64,000 nt of DNA from Closterium sp. Naga37s-1 (Eukaryota > Streptophyta > Zygnematophyceae > Desmidiales > Closteriaceae). Where the stretch lies: contig CANJKZ010000139.1 of assembly GCA_947471745.1 (NCBI GenBank), positions 558,001-622,000 of the forward strand, given 5' to 3'. The notes below the pieces were generated by a model. The model saw only the letters and a program-made list of their open reading frames with translations. It searched no databases and was not told the origin of the DNA. Made by a program: the position numbers and the translations under genes. This document shows positions 12,101 through 22,527 of the stretch, one piece after another (the stretch's first letter is position 1; every line of letters starts with the position of its first letter).

Positions 12101-15100
12101 CCCCGTGAGTGCCTCCTCAACCCCGTGAGTGCCTCCTCAACCCCGTGAGTGCCTCCTCAACCCCGTGAGTGCCTCCTCAACCCCGTGAGTGCCTCCTCAA
12201 CCCGTGAGTGCCTCCTCAACCCCGTGAGTGCCTCCTCAACCCCGTGAGTGCCTCCTCAACCCCGTGAGTGCCTCCTCAACCCCGTGAGTGCCTCCTCAAC
12301 CCCGTGAGTGCCTCCTCAACCCCGTGAGTGCCTCCTCAACCCCGTGAGTGCCTCCTCAACCCCGTGAGTGCCTCCTCAACCCCGTGAGTGCCTCCTCAAG
12401 CCTCCCGTGAGTGCCTCCTCAACCCCGTGAGTGCCTCCTCAACCCCGTGAGTGCCTCCTCAACCCCGTGAGTGCCTCCTCAACCCCGTGAGTGCCTCCTC
12501 AACCCCGTGAGTGCCTCCTCAACCCCGTGAGTGCCTCCTCAACCCCGTGAGTGCCTCCTCAACCCCGTGAGTGCCTCCTCAACCCCGTGAGTGCCTCCTC
12601 AACCCCGTGAGTGCCTCCTCAACCCCGTGAGTGCCTCCTCAACCCCGTGAGTGCCTCCTCAACCCCGTGAGTGCCTCCTCAACCCCGTGAGTGCCTCCTC
12701 AACCCCGTGAGTGCCTCCTCAACCCCGTGAGTGCCTCCTCAACCCCGTGAGTGCCTCCTCAACCCCGTGAGTGCCTCCTCAACCCCGTGAGTGCCTCCTC
12801 AACCCCGTGAGTGCCTCCTCAACCCCGTGAGTGCCTCCTCAACCCCGTGAGTGCCTCCTCAACCCCGTGAGTGCCTCCTCAACCCCGTGAGTGCCTCCTC
12901 AACCCCGTGAGTGCCTCCTCAACCCCGTGAGTGCCTCCTCAACCCCGTGAGTGCCTCCTCAACCCCGTGAGTGCCTCCTCAACCCCGTGAGTGCCTCCTC
13001 AACCCCGTGAGTGCCTCCTCAACCCCGTGAGTGCCTCCTCAACCCCGTGAGTGCCTCCTCAACCCCGTGAGTGCCTCCTCAACCCCGTGAGTGCCTCCTC
13101 AACCCCGTGAGTGCCTCCTCAACCCCGTGAGTGCCTCCTCAAACCCCGTGAGTGCCTCCTCAACCCCGTGAGTGCCTCCTCAACCCCGTGAGTGCCTCCT
13201 CAACCCCGTGAGTGCCTCCTCAACCCCGTGAGTGCCTCCTCAACCCCGTGAGTGCCTCCTCAACCCCGTGAGTGCCTCCTCAACCCCGTGAGTGCCTCCT
13301 CAACCCCGTGAGTGCCTCCTCAACCCCGTGAGTGCCTCCTCAACCCCGTGAGTGCCTCCTCAACCCCGTGAGTGCCTCCTCAACCCCGTGAGTGCCTCCT
13401 CAACCCCGTGAGTGCCTCCTCAACCCCGTGAGTGCCTCCTCAACCCCGTGAGTGCCTCCTCAACCCCGTGAGTGCCTCCTCAACCCCGTGAGTGCCTCCT
13501 CAACCCCGTGAGTGCCTCCTCAACCCCGTGAGTGCCTCCTCAACCCCGTGAGTGCCTCCTCAACCCCGTGAGTGCCTCCTCAACCCCGTGAGTGCCTCCT
13601 CAACCCCGTGAGTGCCTCCTCAACCCCGTGAGTGCCTCCTCAACCCCGTGAGTGCCTCCTCAACCCCGTGAGTGCCTCCTCAACCCCGTGAGTGCCTCCT
13701 CAACCCCGTGAGTGCCTCCTCAACCCCGTGAGTGCCTCCTCAACCCCGTGAGTGCCTCCTCAACCCCGTGAGTGCCTCCTCAACCCCGTGAGTGCCTCCT
13801 CAACCCCGTGAGTGCCTCCTCAACCCCGTGAGTGCCTCCTCAACCCCGTGAGTGCCTCCTCAACCCCGTGAGTGCCTCCTCAACCCCGTGAGTGCCTCCT
13901 CAACCCCGTGAGTGCCTCCTCAACCCCGTGAGTGCCTCCTCAACCCCGTGAGTGCCTCCTCAACCCCGTGAGTGCCTCCTCAACCCCGTGAGTGCCTCCT
14001 CAACCCCGTGAGTGCCTCCTCAACCCCGTGAGTGCCTCCTCAACCCCGTGAGTGCCTCCTCAACCCCGTGAGTGCCTCCTCAACCCCGTGAGTGCCTCCT
14101 CAACCCCGTGAGTGCCTCCTCAACCCCGTGAGTGCCTCCTCAACCCCGTGAGTGCCTCCTCAACCCCGTGAGTGCCTCCTCAACCCCGTGAGTGCCTCCT
14201 CAACCCCGTGAGTGCCTCCTCAACCCCGTGAGTGCCTCCTCAACCCCGTGAGTGCCTCCTCAACCCCGTGAGTGCCTCCTCAACCCCGTGAGTGCCTCCT
14301 CAACCCCGTGAGTGCCTCCTCAACCCCGTGAGTGCCTCCTCAACCCCGTGAGTGCCTCCTCAACCCCGTGAGTGCCTCCTCAACCCCGTGAGTGCCTCCT
14401 CAACCCCGTGAGTGCCTCCTCAACCCCGTGAGTGCCTCCTCAACCCCGTGAGTGCCTCCTCAACCCCGTGAGTGCCTCCTCAACCCCGTGAGTGCCTCCT
14501 CAACCCCGTGAGTGCCTCCTCAACCCCGTGAGTGCCTCCTCAACCCCGTGAGTGCCTCCTCAACCCCGTGAGTGCCTCCTCAACCCCGTGAGTGCCTCCT
14601 CAACCCCGTGAGTGCCTCCTCAACCCCGTGAGTGCCTCCTCAACCCCGTGAGTGCCTCCTCAACCCCGTGAGTGCCTCCTCAACCCCGTGAGTGCCTCCT
14701 CAACCCCGTGAGTGCCTCCTCAACCCCGTGAGTGCCTCCTCAACCCCGTGAGTGCCTCCTCAACCCCGTGAGTGCCTCCTCAACCCCGTGAGTGCCTCCT
14801 CAACCCCGTGAGTGCCTCCTCAACCCCGTGAGTGCCTCCTCAACCCCGTGAGTGCCTCCTCAACCCCGTGAGTGCCTCCTCAACCCCGTGAGTGCCTCCT
14901 CAACCCCGTGAGTGCCTCCTCAACCCCGTGAGTGCCTCCTCAACCCCGTGAGTGCCTCCTCAACCCCGTGAGTGCCTCCTCAACCCCGTGAGTGCCTCCT
15001 CAACCCCGTGAGTGCCTCCTCAACCCCGTGAGTGCCTCCTCAACCCCGTGAGTGCCTCCTCAACCCCGTGAGTGCCTCCTCAACCCCGTGAGTGCCTCCT

Positions 15101-18100
15101 CAACCCGTGAGTGCCTCCTCAACCCCGTGAGTGCCTCCTCAACCCCGTGAGTGCCTCCTCAACCCCGTGAGTGCCTCCTCAACCCCGTGAGTGCCTCCTC
15201 AACCCCGTGAGTGCCTCCTCAACCCCGTGAGTGCCTCCTCAACCCCGTGAGTGCCTCCTCAACCCCGTGAGTGCCTCCTCAACCCCGTGAGTGCCTCCTC
15301 AACCCCGTGAGTGCCTCCTCAACCCCGTGAGTGCCTCCTCAACCCCGTGAGTGCCTCCTCAACCCCGTGAGTGCCTCCTCAACCCCGTGAGTGCCTCCTC
15401 AACCCCGTGAGTGCCTCCTCAACCCCGTGAGTGCCTCCTCAACCCCGTGAGTGCCTCCTCAACCCCGTGAGTGCCTCCTCAACCCCGTGAGTGCCTCCTC
15501 AACCCCGTGAGTGCCTCCTCAACCCCGTGAGTGCCTCCTCAACCCCGTGAGTGCCTCCTCAACCCCGTGAGTGCCTCCTCAACCCCGTGAGTGCCTCCTC
15601 AACCCCGTGAGTGCCTCCTCAACCCCGTGAGTGCCTCCTCAACCCCGTGAGTGCCTCCTCAACCCCGTGAGTGCCTCCTCAACCCCGTGAGTGCCTCCTC
15701 AACCCCGTGAGTGCCTCCTCAACCCCGTGAGTGCCTCCTCAACCCCGTGAGTGCCTCCTCAACCCCGTGAGTGCCTCCTCAACCCCGTGAGTGCCTCCTC
15801 AACCCCGTGAGTGCCTCCTCAACCCGTGAGTGCCTCCTCAACCCCGTGAGTGCCTCCTCAACCCCGTGAGTGCCTCCTCAACCCCGTGAGTGCCTCCTCA
15901 ACCCCGTGAGTGCCTCCTCAACCCCGTGAGTGCCTCCTCAACCCCGTGAGTGCCTCCTCAACCCCGTGAGTGCCTCCTCAACCCCGTGAGTGCCTCCTCA
16001 ACCCCGTGAGTGCCTCCTCAACCCCGTGAGTGCCTCCTCAACCCCGTGAGTGCCTCCTCAACCCCGTGAGTGCCTCCTCAACCCCGTGAGTGCCTCCTCA
16101 ACCCCGTGAGTGCCTCCTCAACCCCGTGAGTGCCTCCTCAACCCCGTGAGTGCCTCCTCAACCCCGTGAGTGCCTCCTCAACCCCGTGAGTGCCTCCTCA
16201 ACCCCGTGAGTGCCTCCTCAACCCCGTGAGTGCCTCCTCAACCCCGTGAGTGCCTCCTCAACCCCGTGAGTGCCTCCTCAACCCCGTGAGTGCCTCCTCA
16301 ACCCCGTGAGTGCCTCCTCAACCCCGTGAGTGCCTCCTCAACCCCGTGAGTGCCTCCTCAACCCCGTGAGTGCCTCCTCAACCCCGTGAGTGCCTCCTCA
16401 ACCCCGTGAGTGCCTCCTCAACCCGTGAGTGCCTCCTCAACCCCGTGAGTGCCTCCTCAACCCCGTGAGTGCCTCCTCAACCCCGTGAGTGCCTCCTCAA
16501 CCCCGTGAGTGCCTCCTCAACCCCGTGAGTGCCTCCTCAACCCCGTGAGTGCCTCCTCAACCCCGTGAGTGCCTCCTCAACCCCGTGAGTGCCTCCTCAA
16601 CCCCGTGAGTGCCTCCTCAACCCCGTGAGTGCCTCCTCAACCCGTGAGTGCCTCCTCAACCCCGTGAGTGCCTCCTCAACCCCGTGAGTGCCTCCTCAAC
16701 CCCGTGAGTGCCTCCTCAACCCCGTGAGTGCCTCCTCAAACCCCGTGAGTGCCTCCTCAACCCCGTGAGTGCCTCCTCAACCCCGTGAGTGCCTCCTCAA
16801 CCCCGTGAGTGCCTCCTCAACCCCGTGAGTGCCTCCTCAACCCCGTGAGTGCCTCCTCAACCCCGTGAGTGCCTCCTCAACCCCGTGAGTGCCTCCTCAA
16901 CCCCGTGAGTGCCTCCTCAACCCCGTGAGTGCCTCCTCAACCCCGTGAGTGCCTCCTCAACCCCGTGAGTGCCTCCTCAACCCCGTGAGTGCCTCCTCAA
17001 CCCGTGAGTGCCTCCTCAACCCCGTGAGTGCCTCCTCAACCCCGTGAGTGCCTCCTCAACCCCGTGAGTGCCTCCTCAACCCCGTGAGTGCCTCCTCAAC
17101 CCCGTGAGTGCCTCCTCAACCCCGTGAGTGCCTCCTCAACCCCGTGAGTGCCTCCTCAACCCCGTGAGTGCCTCCTCAACCCCGTGAGTGCCTCCTCAAC
17201 CCCGTGAGTGCCTCCTCAACCCCGTGAGTGCCTCCTCAACCCCGTGAGTGCCTCCTCAACCCCGTGAGTGCCTCCTCAACCCCGTGAGTGCCTCCTCAAC
17301 CCCGTGAGTGCCTCCTCAACCCCGTGAGTGCCTCCTCAACCCCGTGAGTGCCTCCTCAACCCCGTGAGTGCCTCCTCAACCCCGTGAGTGCCTCCTCAAC
17401 CCCGTGAGTGCCTCCTCAACCCCGTGAGTGCCTCCTCAACCCCGTGAGTGCCTCCTCAACCCCGTGAGTGCCTCCTCAACCCCGTGAGTGCCTCCTCAAC
17501 CCCGTGAGTGCCTCCTCAACCCCGTGAGTGCCTCCTCAACCCCGTGAGTGCCTCCTCAACCCCGTGAGTGCCTCCTCAACCCCGTGAGTGCCTCCTCAAC
17601 CCCGTGAGTGCCTCCTCAACCCCGTGAGTGCCTCCTCAACCCCGTGAGTGCCTCCTCAACCCCGTGAGTGCCTCCTCAACCCCGTGAGTGCCTCCTCAAC
17701 CCCGTGAGTGCCTCCTCAACCCCGTGAGTGCCTCCTCAACCCCGTGAGTGCCTCCTCAACCCCGTGAGTGCCTCCTCAACCCCGTGAGTGCCTCCTCAAC
17801 CCCGTGAGTGCCTCCTCAACCCCGTGAGTGCCTCCTCAACCCCGTGAGTGCCTCCTCAACCCCGTGAGTGCCTCCTCAACCCCGTGAGTGCCTCCTCAAC
17901 CCCGTGAGTGCCTCCTCAACCCCGTGAGTGCCTCCTCAACCCCGTGAGTGCCTCCTCAACCCCGTGAGTGCCTCCTCAACCCCGTGAGTGCCTCCTCAAC
18001 CCCGTGAGTGCCTCCTCAACCCCGTGAGTGCCTCCTCAACCCCGTGAGTGCCTCCTCAACCCCGTGAGTGCCTCCTCAACCCCGTGAGTGCCTCCTCAAC

Positions 18101-21100
18101 CCCGTGAGTGCCTCCTCAACCCCGTGAGTGCCTCCTCAACCCCGTGAGTGCCTCCTCAACCCCGTGAGTGCCTCCTCAACCCCGTGAGTGCCTCCTCAAC
18201 CCCGTGAGTGCCTCCTCAACCCCGTGAGTGCCTCCTCAACCCCGTGAGTGCCTCCTCAACCCCGTGAGTGCCTCCTCAACCCCGTGAGTGCCTCCTCAAC
18301 CCCGTGAGTGCCTCCTCAACCCCGTGAGTGCCTCCTCAACCCCGTGAGTGCCTCCTCAACCCCGTGAGTGCCTCCTCAACCCCGTGAGTGCCTCCTCAAC
18401 CCCGTGAGTGCCTCCTCAACCCCGTGAGTGCCTCCTCAACCCCGTGAGTGCCTCCTCAACCCCGTGAGTGCCTCCTCAACCCCGTGAGTGCCTCCTCAAC
18501 CCCGTGAGTGCCTCCTCAACCCCGTGAGTGCCTCCTCAACCCCGTGAGTGCCTCCTCAACCCCGTGAGTGCCTCCTCAACCCCGTGAGTGCCTCCTCAAC
18601 CCCGTGAGTGCCTCCTCAACCCCGTGAGTGCCTCCTCAACCCCGTGAGTGCCTCCTCAACCCCGTGAGTGCCTCCTCAACCCCGTGAGTGCCTCCTCAAC
18701 CCCGTGAGTGCCTCCTCAACCCCGTGAGTGCCTCCTCAACCCCGTGAGTGCCTCCTCAACCCCGTGAGTGCCTCCTCAACCCCGTGAGTGCCTCCTCAAC
18801 CCCGTGAGTGCCTCCTCAACCCCGTGAGTGCCTCCTCAACCCCGTGAGTGCCTCCTCAACCCCGTGAGTGCCTCCTCAACCCCGTGAGTGCCTCCTCAAC
18901 CCCGTGAGTGCCTCCTCAACCCCGTGAGTGCCTCCTCAACCCCGTGAGTGCCTCCTCAACCCCGTGAGTGCCTCCTCAACCCCGTGAGTGCCTCCTCAAC
19001 CCCGTGAGTGCCTCCTCAACCCCGTGAGTGCCTCCTCAACCCCGTGAGTGCCTCCTCAACCCCGTGAGTGCCTCCTCAACCCCGTGAGTGCCTCCTCAAC
19101 CCCGTGAGTGCCTCCTCAACCCCGTGAGTGCCTCCTCAACCCCGTGAGTGCCTCCTCAACCCCGTGAGTGCCTCCTCAACCCCGTGAGTGCCTCCTCAAC
19201 CCCGTGAGTGCCTCCTCAACCCCGTGAGTGCCTCCTCAACCCCGTGAGTGCCTCCTCAACCCCGTGAGTGCCTCCTCAACCCCGTGAGTGCCTCCTCAAC
19301 CCCGTGAGTGCCTCCTCAACCCCGTGAGTGCCTCCTCAACCCCGTGAGTGCCTCCTCAACCCCGTGAGTGCCTCCTCAACCCCGTGAGTGCCTCCTCAAC
19401 CCCGTGAGTGCCTCCTCAACCCCGTGAGTGCCTCCTCAACCCCGTGAGTGCCTCCTCAACCCCGTGAGTGCCTCCTCAACCCCGTGAGTGCCTCCTCAAC
19501 CCCGTGAGTGCCTCCTCAACCCCGTGAGTGCCTCCTCAACCCCGTGAGTGCCTCCTCAACCCCGTGAGTGCCTCCTCAACCCCGTGAGTGCCTCTCAACC
19601 CCGTGAGTGCCTCTCAACCCCGTGAACTGCACGCATACACGGATTCATTCCTCGTTCACTCCCACCCCTCGCTGCATTCATTCCTGCCACGCGCCGTGCC
19701 CAAGAGGAGGCACACACACACACCCTCCTTCCTGCCCGCCTGCCTGCCACGCTTCTCTCACCCCCCTCTCCCCCCCTCCTCCACTCCCACCTCTTCCACA
19801 CGACTAAGTCTTTCTCTCCTCCTGACCCCCCCGCTCTCCTGCCTCCCCACCCTGCCGCTCGTGCGGCGGTGCAGAAGCTCAAGTGTCCAGGGATCTACAA
19901 GGCGGGCACGAGCATCACAGTGCGCCCTGCCGGCAGCAGCGCCTCCCTCACCTCCATCTCCGGCTGCACTGTGCCGCTCACCATCTCCCAGGTGCGTGTC
20001 GCTCTGCACTGTGCACTGCCCGCTGCACGTGCACGCTGCGCGCTGTACCCACTGCGCGCTGTACCCACTGCGCGCTGTACCCACTGCGCGCTGTACCCAC
20101 TGCGCGCTGCCCCTTCCCACCACGCCTCCTGCCCTTTCCTCCCGCACTGCTGTGGATCTTTTCGTTTCTGCCTTTCCCTGCCTTCCCCCCTTCCCCTCCT
20201 CCTCCCCCACACCATCCATATTTTCGCTCCTTCCCATCGGTTAGTCGAATAATCACACAGGCGTTGTCAGTGATAAAGGGTTGATTTCAAGTAATCCCTT
20301 TTCCGTCGCAGAGCTCTCTCTGCCTTTCTCTCTTTCCCTTCCATTCCACTCACTCTCTCCCGCTCTACACCCTGCCTTCTCCTCTCTATCTCCCCTTCCG
20401 CGCCCACCAATGGCAGGGCGACACGTGTGAGTGGGTGCTGAGCATGTTTGGGCTCACAGAAGCGGACCTGGCAGCACTGAACCCTGACCTCAACTGCACG
20501 CAGCTCGTGCCCGGCCAACAGGTGCTGCTCTCCCCCCACCTCCCTCCCTCGTCCCATCCCACCACTGCCTCTGCTGCACACCCTCTCCCCAACCCCCACT
20601 CCCCTCCCCGACTCCCCCCCTCCCCCCAAACACTCCCCACACCCACTCTCCTCTCGTGCCGCCAATTCACCCCGCTGTGCTTTTTCCATTCCTGCACCAC
20701 TGCTGCACTTGTTTTTGTTCTCGCACATAACTCCCGCCTCTCACATCCCCATGCCATGCCACCTCCCTCCTCGATCACTGCACGCCCGCCGCCTGCTATC
20801 CCCTCACTCCCTCTACCTCCCTCCCCTCCCCCTCTCCCCCTCCTCTACCGTTCTCCCTTCCCTTACCCCCCCCCTCCCCCCCCCCCCCCCCTCTCTCTCC
20901 ACCAGCTGTGCATGGATCAGGGCACACCGCTGCCGCTATCCTGTACGAGCTATTACACGGTCAACCCGGGGGAGACGTGCACCGACGTCATGGCCAAGGC
21001 ACAGCCGCCAATCACAGCGCTGCAGCTCTACTCCTACAACCCCGGGATCATCTGCTCCGCTGACTCCTCCCAGCGCCTTGTGGGCCAGCAGGTAAGCTTT

Positions 21101-21483
21101 TTGGGGCGGTTCCTTGTCACTTCTGCTGACGTTTATTGACGTGATAACACCCAGGGAGTGTGTTTAGTGACACGCAAGCATGTCAGACAGCAGATGCATT
21201 CTCTCTCTCTTAAACAAACCCTTGACTCTCCTCGCGTCAACCTCTCTTTCCCATCCCCCCCCACCCTCTTCCCCGCGCACAGCTCTGTGTGGGCAGCCTA
21301 GCCCTGATAGGAGCGTCCTGCTACTACGGCACATACACAGTGGTGCGAGGAGACACGTGTGCCACGGTGGTGTGCAAGGTATTCAAGTGCTCCTATTCCC
21401 TCATGTACCAATACAACGTGGGCTTCACATGCACTACCAGCTCGCTTTGGGTGGGCAGAGTACTCTGCAAGCCCAGACCGTAG
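106..21483 (+). CDS. LysM-repeat protein gene, 3' part (five exons visible)
   Basis: Exons read as 106-209, 19875-19991, 20417-20521, 20906-21091 and 21283-21483 (stop TAG 21481-21483). All introns are GT-AG and phase 0 except the one entering 106, which leaves two bases of a split codon. The exons give about 236 residues with four LysM-like modules: CDQVRSTYSLSMSAFRLLNP continuing into KLKCPGIYKAGTSITV; GDTCEWVLSMFGLTEADLAA followed by LNPDLNC; YTVNPGETCTDVMAKAQPP; and YTVVRGDTCATVVCKVFKC. The last three modules carry GDTC or GETC, and the first two carry LNP. Two introns fall at the same place (GQQ then LC), suggesting duplicated exon modules. LysM modules bind N-acetylglucosamine polymers, and the cysteines suggest an extracellular protein. 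The N-terminus and any signal peptide lie upstream of the window. No kinase domain follows, so this is not the end of a LysM receptor kinase. Function beyond glycan binding is not shown. Confidence 0.85.
195..19625 (+). repeat. 20-bp minisatellite, about 970 copies, made of an exon end plus a splice donor
   Basis: The unit is GTGAGYGCCTCCTCAACCCC, repeated head to tail almost without interruption. The last 15 nt of the upstream exon (195-209, coding RLLNP) equal the last 15 nt of the unit, and GTGAG is the intron's first five bases. The array therefore looks like expansion of the exon/intron boundary itself. It fills nearly all of intron 1. Two variants exist, GTGAGC and GTGAGT. The C form dominates roughly 200-3000, the forms mix and alternate from about 3000 to 9800, and only the T form is seen from about 9800 to the end. 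The final units shorten to 19 nt. A short unrelated insert lies near 740-750, and indel-bearing units cluster at 10140-12410. Confidence 0.97.
210..215 (+). other. Authentic 5' splice site of intron 1 (GTGAGC)
   Basis: Splicing from 209 to 19875 keeps the LysM frame: LLNP is followed directly by KLKCP. The next copy, 20 nt downstream (GTGAGT), would shift the frame, and donors further on lie beyond an in-frame TGA at 231-233. The true donor is the C variant, a slightly poorer match to U1 than the T-variant copies downstream. Confidence 0.75.
20037..20109 (+). repeat. 16-bp minisatellite near the donor of intron 2
   Basis: Four full copies plus a partial copy of TGCGCGCTGTACCCAC lie 45 nt inside intron 2 (19992-20416) of the LysM gene. 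It is a second, much smaller tandem array close to a 5' splice site in the same gene. The rest of the intron is C/T-rich and non-coding. Confidence 0.9.
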
Positions 21484-21969
21484 CTCGCTGTGTTAGGTGA
21501 GGGGGGTGAGCCTGGCATACCGTACCTCACATGCACAGGGGGTTGAGCGCCGGTGACAGTTCCAGCCGCGCGTGTAATACTAAGTTTTATTTGCTGATTT
21601 GTTTTTATTTATAGGTATTTGATAGTGCATTCAATTCCATTTTATTCCTTCAATGCTTGCATTGCATGCAGTAATAACTTGGTTCGTGTTATAATAAAAT
21701 GTTACGGTATGTTTTGATTGTGTATAATTGTTTTGCAAAAGACTGGGTGATAAAGTCAAAATTGCGTGTACCATACCATGCCTCGTGGCTCAAGAGAATC
21801 CATGCAGTTGTAGGCGCTTTTTTAGCTTATCTTTTGACGCAGTGACGCAACGAACTAGACCGCAGAGAACGTTCAAGAGGAGTACAACCTGACCTGACCA
21901 CGTCCTTACGGTGTGAGAGACTGCATCAGCAAACATTGATTGTTACCTTATTAGCCCATAAGAATCACC
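21484..21969. other. 3' flank of the LysM gene, no gene seen
   Basis: AT-richer sequence follows the stop codon. AATAAA-like signals occur near 21690-21700 (ATAATAAAATG) and may serve for polyadenylation. No open frame, RNA gene or repeat was recognised up to the transposon at 21972. Confidence 0.5.
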
Positions 21970-21971
21970 TA

Positions 21972-21995
21972 CCGTATAGCCCCGGATAGAGGCGC
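21972..21995 (+). repeat. Left terminal inverted repeat of the pogo-like element
   Basis: Starts CCGTATAGCCCCGGATA and ends AGGCGC. It is mirrored at 25040-25063 with two mismatches and directly abuts the TA target duplication. Confidence 0.9.
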
Positions 21996-22527
21996 ATATG
22001 CGCTTATAATAAATTCATTTTTTTTAGGGGTGGCACTTGTAATTGAGTAATGGCCATGAGCGCCGGCGCTTTTATAATGTCAAAAAGGGTTTTTGTTTTT
22101 AGAGGCACGAAACTGAAGCCCTCAATAAGGCGAACAAGACCATGCACTGTGCGCATGGGCTCGTGCATGAAATCCCGCCGAAACCAGTCGCGACTCGATT
22201 TCCCACCGCACAAAGCCCGTCCTGGTGCAACGCACCTGCCAGCGATGACGTGCATCCTGCCGTGCGGCCCAATAGGGTTTACATGCGCTGCCAGGGTGCC
22301 ACATTTCACCCGAACATTCGAGAAGGGGGTGGAATATCCCTGCCAGCGCAGCAGATACGTGCCGCGATTCCCTCCTCTGCGGGTTTAGGCGGGGGGGGAT
22401 CTGACTATGCCTGAAGAGGAACTCGAGCCGCACACCAGAAGGGGTCCCCTCCAAACCCTCATTTCTTCTCCTTCTCTTTCACTTTTTCATTCAGATTCTT
22501 GGTCTCGCCCGCCATGCTGCGGAAGCC

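Noticed and set aside
195-19625. CRISPR-like array
   Set aside because: Units are contiguous 20-bp repeats with no spacers, inside a eukaryotic intron.
195-19625. Centromeric or telomeric satellite
   Set aside because: The unit matches the adjacent exon boundary exactly and the array sits between exons that join in frame; no telomere motif is present. A centromere role cannot be excluded but has no support here.
19588-20728. Several open frames on both strands in the LysM introns
   Set aside because: They cross splice sites, have low-complexity composition and show no domain; they are chance frames in C/T-rich introns.
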